This document shows, one piece after another, positions 1 to 7,970 of a stretch of 37,132 bases of DNA (position 1 is its first letter; each line of letters opens with the position of its first letter). The stretch comes from Variovorax soli NBRC 106424 (lineage in GTDB: Bacteria; Pseudomonadota; Gammaproteobacteria; Burkholderiales; Burkholderiaceae_C). The position numbers and the translations under genes are program-made. The stretch is from NCBI RefSeq assembly GCF_001591385.1, contig NZ_BCUU01000051.1, positions 1-37,132 of the forward strand. The letters run 5' to 3'. The notes below the pieces were generated by a model, which saw only the letters and a list, made by a program, of their open reading frames with translations, was not told the origin of the DNA and made no database searches.

Positions 1-1
1 C

Positions 2-2404
2 GCGCAGGCGCCGCCCGGCGGCGCCGCGCCGGCTGACGCAGCGCCGGCGCCAACGGCAGCTGCCGCACCCGCCACCCTGGCCGAGCTGGCCTTGCGCGCA
101 GACGCCGACGAGCAACTGGTTGCGCGGGTCGAGGGCGAGGCTGCCGAGACGGACCGCAGCCAGGAACTGTCCACGCGGCTGGAAAGCATTTCCGCCTCGG
201 TCGACGCGATGATCAAGGCCTACCCCCCGAGGGAGCTGCGCAAGATGCCGGTGATGCGCCTGGAAAGCATGGCGCGGCACTGGCGCTTCGACCGCAGCCG
301 CTTCGAGGATTGGCAGGCCGAACTCAAGCGCGTGGGCGGCCCTTTGCTGGAAGATGCGGCCGCGCTCAGCAAGCGCCGCATCGACTGGGAAGCGCAGCGC
401 CAGCGCATTGCCGGCGGCGAACTGCCCGCGGTCATGGCCGGCCGGGTCGACGGCCTGATCGCCGCGCTGAAGCAGGCCGAGGCGCGCCTGGCCGTGCCGC
501 TGGAAAAGCAGATCGACCTGAGGCAGCGCGGCAGCGAGCTGGGTGCGCGCATCCGCCAGGGCGAGGGTGCGGTGGCGCAGGCCATCGAGGAGATCGACCG
601 GCGCCTCCTTCGCATCGACACCGCGCCGATCTGGTCGGCCCGGGCCGCCGCCGATGCGGGCGCGGTGAACATGGCCGCATCATTGCGCCAGGGCCTGGAC
701 GTCGAGACGCGCTTCGCCAAGGAGTACGGCAGCAGCGGGAATGAGCGGCCGATGGTGCTGCACATCGTGCAGGTGCTGCTGCTGCCGCTGGTGATCTGGA
801 TGTCGGTGCGCGCGCGGCGCAGTGCGGCGCGCGCCGGTGCCGACGCGGTCCGGCCGGTGTATGCGCTGTCGCGTCCGTTGTCGCTGTGGGTGCTGCTGGC
901 GATGATCGGCGTGTTCGTCCTCGAGCCCGACGCGCCGCTGCTGGTGCACGAGGCCGCGATGCTCATCGCCATGGTTCCGGTGCTGCGGCTGATCCCGCCC
1001 GAGGCCCGCCGCTACCTGGGCGCCTGGCCCTACGCGGCGAGCGCGCTGTTCCTGATGATGCGCCTGGGCTTCCTCATCTCGGCCAGCCTGCTGCTCTATC
1101 GCTTCTACCTGATCGTGCTGTGCCTGCTGGGTATCGCGGCCATGCTGTGGCTGCTGCGGCGTTCCTCGGGCGCCGGCGATGCGCAGGCGAAAGAGCGCTG
1201 GCGCTGGAGCGCGCAGCTGCGCGTGGTGGCCTGGTGCGGCGTCGCGCTGTTCCTCGTCTCGCTGGCGGCCAATGTCGTGGGCAATGTTTCGCTGGCCGAA
1301 ACCCTGGCGGGCGGCGTGATCGACAGCGGCTACCTGGCCCTGATGCTCTATGCGGCGGTCGGTGCATGCGCCGCACTCCTGGGGTGGCTGTTCGACCGGC
1401 CGTCGTCTGCGCAGCAGCCGTCCGCCCCGCTGCCGCAACTGGGCTTGCGCCTGCTCATGCTGGGCGCCGGCATCGGCTGGCTGGTCTATGCGATGGAGCG
1501 CTTTCGCATCTTCCGCCCGGTCTACGGCGCGCTCAGCTCGGTGCTTGCGGTGAAGGCGGAGGTGGGCGAGATCTCCATCAGCCTGGGCGACGTGCTGGTG
1601 TTCCTCGTCGCCGTGCTGATTTCCTTCTGGGTGGCGCGCGGCATCCGCGCCCTGGTGCACGACGAGGTGCTGGCCCGCTTGAAGGTCTCGCGCGGCGTGG
1701 GCAACAGCGTGGCTTCGCTCACCTATTACGGCGTGCTGGTGGTGGGGCTGCTGGTGGCCCTGTCGGCCGCCGGTTTCAAGGTGAGCCAGCTGACCATCGT
1801 GTTCGGCGCGCTGGGCGTGGGCATCGGCTTCGGCCTGCAGGGCGTGGTGGCCAATTTCGTGGCGGGCCTGGTGCTGATGTTCGAGCGGCCCATCCAGCCC
1901 GGCGACACGGTGGATGTGGGCGGGACCTCGGGCACCGTCGGCGAGATCGGCCTGCGCGCCACCACCATCCGCACCTTCGACGGCGCGGACGTGGTGGTGC
2001 CCAACAGCGCGCTCGTCACCAACAACCTCACCAACTGGACCCTGCGCGATGCCAGCCGCCGCATCGAGATCCACGTGGGCGTGGCCTACGGCGCCAACCC
2101 CGGCCAGGTGAGCGAGATCCTGTGCACCACGGCCTCGCAGACGCCCGGCGTGGCCAGCCGGCCGGCACCGGCGGCGCTGTTCATGGAGTTCGGCCACCAC
2201 GCGCTGGACTTCAGCGTGCGCGCATGGACCTACGATGCCGACAACTGGCTGAACATCCGCAGCGACCTGGCCATGCGCATCCATCGCGCGCTGGGCGAGG
2301 CGGGCATCGAGATCCCGTATCCGCAGCAGGACCTGCACCTGCGCAGCGTGTCGGAGGAAGCCGGCGCGATGCTTGGCGCGAGGCCCGTCGGCCCCGCGGC
2401 ATGA
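2..2404 (+). CDS. MscS-family mechanosensitive channel with DUF3772-like N-terminus (5' partial)
   Basis: Large membrane channel of the MscS superfamily, expected in the inner membrane, opening under tension to release solutes in osmotic downshock. The frame is open to the left edge of the window, so the true start and probable signal peptide lie outside; the first in-frame TTG at 92 is not a convincing start. The visible part has a periplasmic, charged, coiled-coil-like region of about 230 residues resembling DUF3772, then about ten hydrophobic segments. The MscS core follows near the C-terminus: a glycine/alanine-rich pore helix (FGALGVGIGFGLQG), then the FERPIQPGDTV and VPNSAL motifs of the beta domain. 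The last 100 residues form the usual cytoplasmic alpha/beta domain. It converges on the NADH dehydrogenase gene with a hairpin between them. Family is clear; the specific gating role is inference. Confidence 0.9.
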   Translation, partial: AQAPPGGAAPADAAPAPTAAAAPATLAELALRADADEQLVARVEGEAAETDRSQELSTRLESISASVDAMIKAYPPRELRKMPVMRLESMARHWRFDRSRFEDWQAELKRVGGPLLEDAAALSKRRIDWEAQRQRIAGGELPAVMAGRVDGLIAALKQAEARLAVPLEKQIDLRQRGSELGARIRQGEGAVAQAIEEIDRRLLRIDTAPIWSARAAADAGAVNMAASLRQGLDVETRFAKEYGSSGNERPMVLHIVQVLLLPLVIWMSVRARRSAARAGADAVRPVYALSRPLSLWVLLAMIGVFVLEPDAPLLVHEAAMLIAMVPVLRLIPPEARRYLGAWPYAASALFLMMRLGFLISASLLLYRFYLIVLCLLGIAAMLWLLRRSSGAGDAQAKERWRWSAQLRVVAWCGVALFLVSLAANVVGNVSLAETLAGGVIDSGYLALMLYAAVGACAALLGWLFDRPSSAQQPSAPLPQLGLRLLMLGAGIGWLVYAMERFRIFRPVYGALSSVLAVKAEVGEISISLGDVLVFLVAVLISFWVARGIRALVHDEVLARLKVSRGVGNSVASLTYYGVLVVGLLVALSAAGFKVSQLTIVFGALGVGIGFGLQGVVANFVAGLVLMFERPIQPGDTVDVGGTSGTVGEIGLRATTIRTFDGADVVVPNSALVTNNLTNWTLRDASRRIEIHVGVAYGANPGQVSEILCTTASQTPGVASRPAPAALFMEFGHHALDFSVRAWTYDADNWLNIRSDLAMRIHRALGEAGIEIPYPQQDLHLRSVSEEAGAMLGARPVGPAA

Positions 2405-2411
2405 GCCGGCG

Positions 2412-2435
2412 GCCGGGGCGCATGGATGCCCCGGC
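2412..2435. terminator. GC-rich hairpin between convergent genes
   Basis: Perfect 8-bp inverted repeat GCCGGGGC (2412-2419) / GCCCCGGC (2428-2435) with an 8-nt loop. It lies between the stop of the MscS gene and the stop of the NADH dehydrogenase gene, which converge. There is no long T tract on either side, so it may be a bidirectional stem that helps termination or protects 3' ends rather than a textbook intrinsic terminator. Confidence 0.5.
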
Positions 2436-2441
2436 AGCTCT

Positions 2442-3827
2442 TCATGGCTGCTGCGGCTTCTTCTTCATCTCCGGCACGTCCGGCACCACGCGCGCATAGC
2501 GCTGGAAGCTCCAGTACGCGCTGGCCCAGTCCATCAGCACCACCAGCCGGTTGCGAAAGCCGATGAGGAAGTACACGTGCGCAAACAGCCAGAACTGCCA
2601 GGCAATGCGCCCGCTCATCCGCAAGGGGCCGAACGGCGTGGCCAGGTCCACCACCGCCGAGTTGCGGCCGATGGTGGCCAGGTTGCCGTAGTCGCGGTAC
2701 CTGAAGGCCTGCGTGGGCCGGCCGGCCAGGCGCGCGAGGATGTTGGCCGCCGCCGTGCGCCCCATCTGCTTGGCGCCCGGCGACACGCCGGGCACCGGCT
2801 TGGGTTCCTTGCCCGGCACATGGCTCATGGCGGCCGCCAGGTCGCCCACCACGCTGATCTCGGGGTGGCCGGCCAGGCTCAGGTCGGGCTCGACCTTGAT
2901 GCGCCCGGCGCGGTCCACCGGCACGCCGGTGGCATCGCCCAGCAGGCGGCCCAGCGGCGATGCCGCCACGCCCGCGGCCCACACGATGCAGCGGCTGTCG
3001 ATGCGCTCGCTGCTGCCGTCGGCCCGCTGGATCGACAGGCCGGTGGCATCGATGTCGGTCACGCGCGAATCGAGCCGCACCTGCACGCCGAGCTTTTGCA
3101 GCTGCACCAGCGCCTTGGCGCTCAGTTCCTCGGGCATGGCCTGCAGCACGCGCGAGCCGCCTTCGATCAGCAGCACCTCGGCGCTGCCGGGGTCGATGCG
3201 GCGGAACTCGCCCGACAGCGTGTGCCGCGCGATCTCGGCCATGGTGCCGGCCATTTCCACGCCGGTGGGGCCGGCGCCGATCACCGCGAAGGTGAGCAGG
3301 GCGCGCTGTCGCTGCGCATCGGGCTCGCGCTCGGCCGCCTCGAAGGACATCAGCATGCGGCGGCGGATGTCGAAGGCGTCGGCCAGCGTCTTGAGGCCCG
3401 GCGCGTTCTCCGCCCAGTCGTCGCGGCCGAAGTAGCTGTGGGTGGCGCCAGCGGCCACGATCAGGTGGTCGTAGCCGATCTGCGTGCCGTCCTTGAGCTC
3501 GACCTTGCGCGCCGCGGGGTCCACGCCGCCGACTTCGCCCAGCAGCGTCGTCACGTTGGGGTAGCGGCGAAACAGCACGCGCACCGGCGCGGCGATCGAG
3601 GGCGCCGCCAGGCCCGCCGTGGCCACCTGGTAGAGCAGGGGCTGGAACAGGTGGTGGTTGGTCCGCTCGATGACGGTGATGTCCACCTCGGCGCGCTGCA
3701 GTGCGCGGGTGGCTTCCAGGCCGCCGAAGCCGCAGCCGATGATCACGATGTGCGGCCTTGTCCTTGCTGCCGCCGTTGCCGCCCGGGATGCCGGGGGAGA
3801 AGAGGTGCTGCTGCTCATGCGCCCCAT
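2442..3827 (-). CDS. ndh: Type II NADH dehydrogenase (NDH-2), FAD-dependent
   Basis: Single-subunit NADH:quinone oxidoreductase that passes electrons from NADH to the quinone pool at the inner face of the cytoplasmic membrane without pumping protons. The 461-residue protein has an FAD-binding GCGFGG motif at about residues 31-36, the HHLFQPLLYQVA stretch typical of NDH-2, and a second dinucleotide motif GAGPTGVEMAG for NADH. A C-terminal hydrophobic/aromatic amphipathic segment (FWLFAHVYFLIGF) should anchor it to the membrane. I chose ATG at 3827 because an AGGAGG-type ribosome site lies about 12 nt upstream; a GTG at 3839 (too close to that site) and an ATG at 3818 are alternatives. It diverges from egtB, with a perfect inverted repeat just upstream. 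It could be a related pyridine-nucleotide disulphide oxidoreductase, but NDH-2 fits best. Confidence 0.88.
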   Translation of the reverse strand: MGRMSSSTSSPPASRAATAAARTRPHIVIIGCGFGGLEATRALQRAEVDITVIERTNHHLFQPLLYQVATAGLAAPSIAAPVRVLFRRYPNVTTLLGEVGGVDPAARKVELKDGTQIGYDHLIVAAGATHSYFGRDDWAENAPGLKTLADAFDIRRRMLMSFEAAEREPDAQRQRALLTFAVIGAGPTGVEMAGTMAEIARHTLSGEFRRIDPGSAEVLLIEGGSRVLQAMPEELSAKALVQLQKLGVQVRLDSRVTDIDATGLSIQRADGSSERIDSRCIVWAAGVAASPLGRLLGDATGVPVDRAGRIKVEPDLSLAGHPEISVVGDLAAAMSHVPGKEPKPVPGVSPGAKQMGRTAAANILARLAGRPTQAFRYRDYGNLATIGRNSAVVDLATPFGPLRMSGRIAWQFWLFAHVYFLIGFRNRLVVLMDWASAYWSFQRYARVVPDVPEMKKKPQQP

Positions 3828-3841
3828 GATACGCAGCACCC

Positions 3842-3865
3842 CTCCTGACAGAACGTTGTCAGGAG
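3842..3865. promoter_or_regulatory. Perfect 9-bp inverted repeat (operator candidate) between ndh and egtB
   Basis: CTCCTGACA (3842-3850) and TGTCAGGAG (3857-3865) are perfect inverted copies around a 6-nt spacer. The site sits in the divergent promoter region, immediately upstream of ndh (it overlaps the ndh ribosome-binding region) and about 95 bp upstream of egtB. Its symmetry and placement suggest a dimeric repressor site acting on ndh; the regulator is not identifiable here. An mRNA hairpin in the ndh leader that masks the ribosome site is the alternative reading. Confidence 0.5.
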
Positions 3866-3959
3866 CCGGCCAGATGGGGGCCTTGTCCTACCGACCTTTT
3901 TCTTCGAAATCGGCTAGAAACGCGGTTTGGCCCCGCCAGAAAGAAGAACGGAGCAACCC

Positions 3960-5231
3960 ATGACCATCTCCGGCACCCAACTGCAGGCGGCGAGCGGTGC
4001 GCTGCTGTCTCGGCGCTATCGCGACGTGCGTGCGCACAGCCTGCTGCTGGCCTCGCCCCTGTCCGCGGAAGACCAGTGCATCCAGTCGATGCCGGATGCC
4101 AGCCCCACCAAGTGGCACCTGGCGCACACCACCTGGTTCTTCGAGACGGTGCTGCTCATGCCGCACCTGGCGAACTACCAGCCCTTCGACCGGCACTACC
4201 AGTACCTGTTCAACTCCTACTACGAGGCCCTGGGGCCGCGCCATCCGCGCCCGCAGCGCGGGCTGCTCACCCGGCCGACGCTGGCCGAGGTGCATGCGTA
4301 CCGCGAACATGTGGACGCGGCCGTGCACAAGCTGCTGGCCGAGGCGCCCGCCGCCGGCGAGGCGCACCGGCGCGAGGTGGAAGCCGTCGTCACCCTGGGC
4401 CTGAACCACGAGCAGCAGCACCAGGAGCTGCTGCTCACCGACATCCTGCATGCGTTCTCGTGCAACCCGCTGCTGCCGGCCTACGACCCGTCTCCCGTGC
4501 CGGCGCTGCGCCTGGCGGCGCAGCCGTCGCCGCCGGCCTGGATCGAGATGCACGGCGGCGTGGTGCAGGTGGGACACGCGGCCGGGGAAGGCTTTTCCTT
4601 CGACAACGAAACGCCCAGGCACAACGCGCTGCTGCAGCCCTATCGCATCGCGGACCGGCTGGTGAACTGCGGCGAGTACCTGCAGTTCGTCGAGGACGGC
4701 GGCTACCGCAACCCGCAGCTGTGGCTGTCGGACGGCTGGGCCGTGGTGCAGGCCCAGGGCTGGCACGCGCCGGCCTACTGGCTGGCGCCCGACGATCCGC
4801 GCCGCGCACACCAGGATGCAGGCAATGCCAAGGGCTGGCAGGTGTTCGGCCTGCACGGCGCGCGGCCGCTGGATCCGCAGGCCCCTGTCTCGCAACTCAG
4901 CTTCTACGAAGCCGCCGCCTTCGCCGAATGGGCCGGCGCGCGGCTGCCCACCGAATTCGAATGGGAAGCGGCCAGTGCTGTGCAGGGCATGCGTGAACTC
5001 ACGGGCCATGTCTGGCAATGGACGCGCTCCTCCTACGACCCGTACCCCGGCTTCAAGCCGCTGGCCGGCGTGGCTGCCGAATACAACGGCAAGTTCATGG
5101 TGGGCCAGCTGGTGCTGCGCGGCGGCAGCATTGCCACGCCGGCGGGCCACACCCGGCCCACGTACCGCAACTTCTTTCCCCCAGCGGCCCGCTGGCAGTT
5201 TTCCGGGCTGCGGCTCGCCAAGGAGCTATGA
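3960..5231 (+). CDS. egtB: Ergothioneine biosynthesis sulfoxide synthase EgtB
   Basis: Non-haem iron enzyme that joins hercynine (N-trimethylhistidine) to a thiol (cysteine or gamma-glutamylcysteine) with O2, forming the sulfoxide precursor of ergothioneine. The N-terminal DinB-like domain has KWHLAHTTWFFE around residues 51-62 and the iron-binding H-x3-H motif in NHEQQHQE (His150, His154). The C-terminal half is an FGE-sulfatase-like fold with RLPTEFEWEAA and a closing GGS...RNFFPP...FSGLRLAKE stretch. Length (423 residues) is normal. ATG at 3960 is preceded by a GGAG ribosome site. It overlaps egtD by ATGA, so the two are translationally coupled. No EgtC amidase or EgtE-type lyase is present in the window, so the thiol donor cannot be told and the lyase must be elsewhere. 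Confidence 0.93.
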   Translation: MTISGTQLQAASGALLSRRYRDVRAHSLLLASPLSAEDQCIQSMPDASPTKWHLAHTTWFFETVLLMPHLANYQPFDRHYQYLFNSYYEALGPRHPRPQRGLLTRPTLAEVHAYREHVDAAVHKLLAEAPAAGEAHRREVEAVVTLGLNHEQQHQELLLTDILHAFSCNPLLPAYDPSPVPALRLAAQPSPPAWIEMHGGVVQVGHAAGEGFSFDNETPRHNALLQPYRIADRLVNCGEYLQFVEDGGYRNPQLWLSDGWAVVQAQGWHAPAYWLAPDDPRRAHQDAGNAKGWQVFGLHGARPLDPQAPVSQLSFYEAAAFAEWAGARLPTEFEWEAASAVQGMRELTGHVWQWTRSSYDPYPGFKPLAGVAAEYNGKFMVGQLVLRGGSIATPAGHTRPTYRNFFPPAARWQFSGLRLAKEL

Positions 5232-6241
5232 CCATGCGCTTTTCTTCTTCTTCTTCTGCACCGTTCAATGCCTTCGAGGCTGCCGCACAGGAACCGAAGG
5301 ACGACGAGGAAGGCGAGGGCAGCAGCTTCGGGCGCGAGCTGCTGGCCGGTCTCAAGAGCAGGCCGCGCAGCATTTCGCCCAAGTTCTTCTACGACGCGGC
5401 CGGCTCGCGGCTGTTCGATGCCATCTGCGAATTGCCCGAGTACTACCCGACCCGCACCGAGCTTTCCATCCTGACGCGCCATGCCGGCGAGATCGCGCAG
5501 CAGATCGGGCCCGACGCCGAGATCATCGAGTTCGGCGCGGGATCGCTGCGCAAGGTGCGGCTGCTGCTCGATGCGCTGAAGACGCCGCGCCGCTTCGTGC
5601 CCATCGACATCTCGGGCGAGCACCTCGAGCAGGCCGCCCAGGGCCTGCGCGCGGACTATGCGGGCCTGGACGTGCAGCCGCTGGTGGCGGACTACACCCG
5701 CGCCTTCTCCCTGCCGCCCAAGCCCGAGGGCAGCGGCATGCGCGTGGGCTTCTTCCCGGGCTCGACGCTGGGCAACTTCAGCCCGGCGGAAGCGCTGTCC
5801 TTCTTGCAGAGCGCGGCGCGCGTGCTGCGCGGCGGCGGCCTGCTGCTGGGCGTGGACCTGGTGAAGGACCCGGCGCGCCTGCATGCCGCGTACAACGACG
5901 CGCAGGGCATCACCGCGCGCTTCAACCTCAACCTGCTGGCCCGCGCCAATGCCGAACTGGGCGCGAACTTCGACCTGGCCGGCTTTGCCCACACGGCCTT
6001 CTACAACGCGCCGCACCAGCGCATCGAGATGCACCTGGTCAGCCGCAGCGCGCAGACGGTGAACCTGCTGGGCGAGAGCCTGCACTTTGCCGAGGCGGAG
6101 ACCATCCACACCGAGAACTCGCACAAGTTCACCGTGGAAGGCCTGCGCACCCTGGCGGCGCGCGCGGGCTTCGGCATCGGCCCGGTATGGACCGACCCCG
6201 AGCGCCTGTTCAGCGTGCATTGGCTGCCTGCCGCACAATAG
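5228..6241 (+). CDS. egtD: L-histidine N-alpha-methyltransferase EgtD
   Basis: SAM-dependent enzyme that trimethylates histidine to hercynine, the substrate of EgtB. The 337-residue protein has the EgtD N-terminal signature (SPKFFYDAAGSRLFDAICELPEYYPTR-like stretch, about residues 55-80), the SAM loop IIEFGAGSLRKVRLLLDAL, and GFFPGSTLGNF in the central domain. The start ATG at 5228 lies inside the egtB stop (ATGA) with AAGGAG just upstream, so it is clearly cotranscribed and coupled. A run of five serine TCT codons follows the fourth codon; being a trinucleotide repeat it cannot switch frame. The next gene begins 76 bp downstream on the same strand. Confidence 0.94.
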   Translation: MTMRFSSSSSAPFNAFEAAAQEPKDDEEGEGSSFGRELLAGLKSRPRSISPKFFYDAAGSRLFDAICELPEYYPTRTELSILTRHAGEIAQQIGPDAEIIEFGAGSLRKVRLLLDALKTPRRFVPIDISGEHLEQAAQGLRADYAGLDVQPLVADYTRAFSLPPKPEGSGMRVGFFPGSTLGNFSPAEALSFLQSAARVLRGGGLLLGVDLVKDPARLHAAYNDAQGITARFNLNLLARANAELGANFDLAGFAHTAFYNAPHQRIEMHLVSRSAQTVNLLGESLHFAEAETIHTENSHKFTVEGLRTLAARAGFGIGPVWTDPERLFSVHWLPAAQ

Positions 6242-6317
6242 GCCGGCCGGCACCCCGCCGACCCAGAATCCGACAGTCCGTCGGCCAGGAGAGGGGCCGG
6301 CCTGGAGATTCCTTGCA

Positions 6318-6599
6318 ATGAAAGCTACCTGGAACGGCGTGACCATCGCCGAGAGCGACGACACCGTGGTCGTCGAAGGCAACCACTACTTTCCGGCGTC
6401 GTCGCTCAACCGCGACTACGTCACCTTCAGCAACCACCGCACCACCTGCCCCTGGAAGGGCTCGGCCAGCTACTACTCGCTGCTGGTCAACGGCGAACTC
6501 AACGCCGACGCAGTCTGGTACTACGCCGACCCCAAGCCCGAAGCCGAGATGGTGCGCGACCGCGTGGCCTTCTGGAAGGGCGTCAAGGTCGAGTCGTGA
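6318..6599 (+). CDS. DUF427 domain protein
   Basis: Small 93-residue protein of the DUF427 family: it begins MKATWNGVTIAESDDTVVVEGNHYFP and contains the family's SNHRTTCPWKG motif (about residues 37-47) with a conserved cysteine, followed by YYSLLVNGE and an aromatic DAVWYYADPKP segment. The family's biochemical function is not established; homologues are cytoplasmic, about 90-120 residues long. A GGAG ribosome site precedes the ATG. It sits 76 bp after egtD and 13 bp before a 2OG/Fe dioxygenase on the same strand, so it is probably part of the same transcript. A role linked to ergothioneine is inference from position only. Confidence 0.85.
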   Translation: MKATWNGVTIAESDDTVVVEGNHYFPASSLNRDYVTFSNHRTTCPWKGSASYYSLLVNGELNADAVWYYADPKPEAEMVRDRVAFWKGVKVES

Positions 6600-6612
6600 A
6601 GCCGGCGCGTCC

Positions 6613-7356
6613 ATGAGCAAGGACTTCTCGCCGCCGGCCACCACGCCGGAGCACCTGAGCACCGCCCTGGCGGAAGACGGCTACGCCGTGCTGGCCCCGC
6701 AAGGGCTCGCCCAGTGGATGGACATGCCCCTGTCCGAACTGGAGGCGCTGCGCGCCGACTGGGACGCCCTGCCGCCCGACGACTACCTCAAGGATGGCGG
6801 GCGCTACCGCACGCGCCGCCATGCCTGCTTCGTGGCAGAACAGGGCGGGGCGCTGCGCCAGGTGCCGCACCGCGCGCACTGGCAGCCGGTGGAATACAAC
6901 GCGCTGCACGGCGGCATGCAGCGCTGGTTCGCGCCCATGCTCGAAGCCAGCGTGGCGCAACCGGCGTGGCAGCAGCTGATGCGCAGGCTGGCCGAGGCGG
7001 CCAGCGCCCTGCGCGGCGCACAGCCCTGGTACATCGAGGCGCACCAGTTCCGCATCGACACCGCCGGCGGCATCGGCCGGCCCACGCCCGAGGGCGCGCA
7101 CCGCGACGGCGTCGACCTGGTGGCGGTGGCCCTGGTGGGCCGCCACAACGTCAAGGGCGGCGAAACCCGCGTGTTCGAAGCGGCCGGCCGGCGCGGCGAG
7201 CGCTTCACCATGACCGAGCCGTGGACGCTGCTGCTGCTGGACGACGAGCGCGTCATCCACGAGACCACGCCGATCCAGCCGCTGGCCGAGGGCGAATCCG
7301 GCTGGCGCGACACGCTGGTGGTGACCTGCCGGGCCGGGGGTTTCCAGGGCGACTAG
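6613..7356 (+). CDS. 2OG-Fe(II) dioxygenase family protein (PF10014-like)
   Basis: Cytoplasmic 247-residue protein resembling the 2OG-Fe dioxygenase family that includes bacterial free amino-acid hydroxylases (the isoleucine dioxygenase type). Visible features are the facial-triad motif H-x-D in EGAHRDGVDLV (His163, Asp165), a distal histidine in VIHETTP (His216), and an arginine in WRDTLVVT (Arg232) placed to bind 2-oxoglutarate. Upstream, QFRIDTAGGIGRPTPEG is typical of the family. It starts 13 bp after the DUF427 gene and closes the run egtB-egtD-DUF427. Members of this family act on free amino acids, so a histidine-derived betaine (hercynine, ergothioneine) or cysteine derivative is a reasonable but untested substrate guess. 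Confidence 0.85.
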   Translation: MSKDFSPPATTPEHLSTALAEDGYAVLAPQGLAQWMDMPLSELEALRADWDALPPDDYLKDGGRYRTRRHACFVAEQGGALRQVPHRAHWQPVEYNALHGGMQRWFAPMLEASVAQPAWQQLMRRLAEAASALRGAQPWYIEAHQFRIDTAGGIGRPTPEGAHRDGVDLVAVALVGRHNVKGGETRVFEAAGRRGERFTMTEPWTLLLLDDERVIHETTPIQPLAEGESGWRDTLVVTCRAGGFQGD

Positions 7357-7511
7357 GCTCTCGCTGGCGCCGAATCGGTGCGGCCTCGCTGTTCCGGGTG
7401 AACCCTGGGCGGCCGGGTGAGTCCTACACTTGCGCAGCCGCGGAGTCTGTACATTCGGGCCCGTGGCCGCACTGCCGGCAAGGAATCATCAGAAGAAAGC
7501 GAGGTCCCATC

Positions 7512-7949
7512 ATGTTCAACCACATCCTGGTTCCGATCGACGGCTCCGATGCCTCCATGACGGCGGTCAGCAAGGCCAGCGGCCTGGCGCTGGCCTTCGG
7601 CAGCCGCATCACGCTGATTCACGTGATCGACAACTATCCCTTCATCGGGGTGGGCGCCGACTATGCCCTCGGGCAGAACGAATACCTGGCGGCGGCCACC
7701 TCCAGCGCCAATGCCGCGCTGGCACGCGGCGTGGCGGCCCTGGCCGCCGAAGGCCTGCACAGCGACCAGCGCGTGATCGACGGCCATGTGGTGCACGAAG
7801 GCATTGTCGACACCGCCAACGCGCTGGGCTGCGACCTGATCGTGATGGGCTCGCACGGGCGCCACGGCATCGAGAAGCTGCTGCTGGGCAGCGTGACGCA
7901 GCGCGTGCTGCAGGACGCGCACATTCCGGTGCTGGTGGTGCGCAGTTAG
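7512..7949 (+). CDS. Universal stress protein, UspA family
   Basis: Small cytoplasmic UspA-fold protein of 145 residues. It begins MFNHILVPIDGSDAS, the usual first strand and loop, and ends with the nucleotide-binding signature GSHGRHGIEKLLLGSVTQRVL (pattern G-x2-G-x9-G-S) and the strand IPVLVV, so it should bind ATP. Single-domain length is normal. It lies 155 bp after the dioxygenase, far enough for its own promoter, and converges on the Bug receptor gene with 21 bp between the stops. Stress induction is a family property; nothing in the sequence shows a specific signal. Confidence 0.92.
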   Translation: MFNHILVPIDGSDASMTAVSKASGLALAFGSRITLIHVIDNYPFIGVGADYALGQNEYLAAATSSANAALARGVAALAAEGLHSDQRVIDGHVVHEGIVDTANALGCDLIVMGSHGRHGIEKLLLGSVTQRVLQDAHIPVLVVRS

Positions 7950-7970
7950 CACCCCTGCAAGGCCGGAGCT

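Noticed and set aside
680..2338. Long antisense ORF opposite the MscS gene
   Set aside because: His/Gln/Arg-rich translation with no family motifs; typical antisense shadow in high-GC DNA. The MscS frame has clear motifs.
3960..5231. EgtB's FGE-like domain as the maturase for the two sulfatases
   Set aside because: The protein also has the DinB-like iron domain with H-x3-H and is coupled to egtD, so it is EgtB; it lies more than 20 kb from the sulfatases.
5240..5262. TTC/TCT trinucleotide repeat at the start of egtD as a phase-variation tract
   Set aside because: Unit length is three, so slippage changes only the number of serines and cannot switch the gene on or off.
6270..6284. CCGAC/GTCGG hairpin between egtD and DUF427 as a terminator
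   Set aside because: Only five pairs, no T tract, and the genes look cotranscribed.
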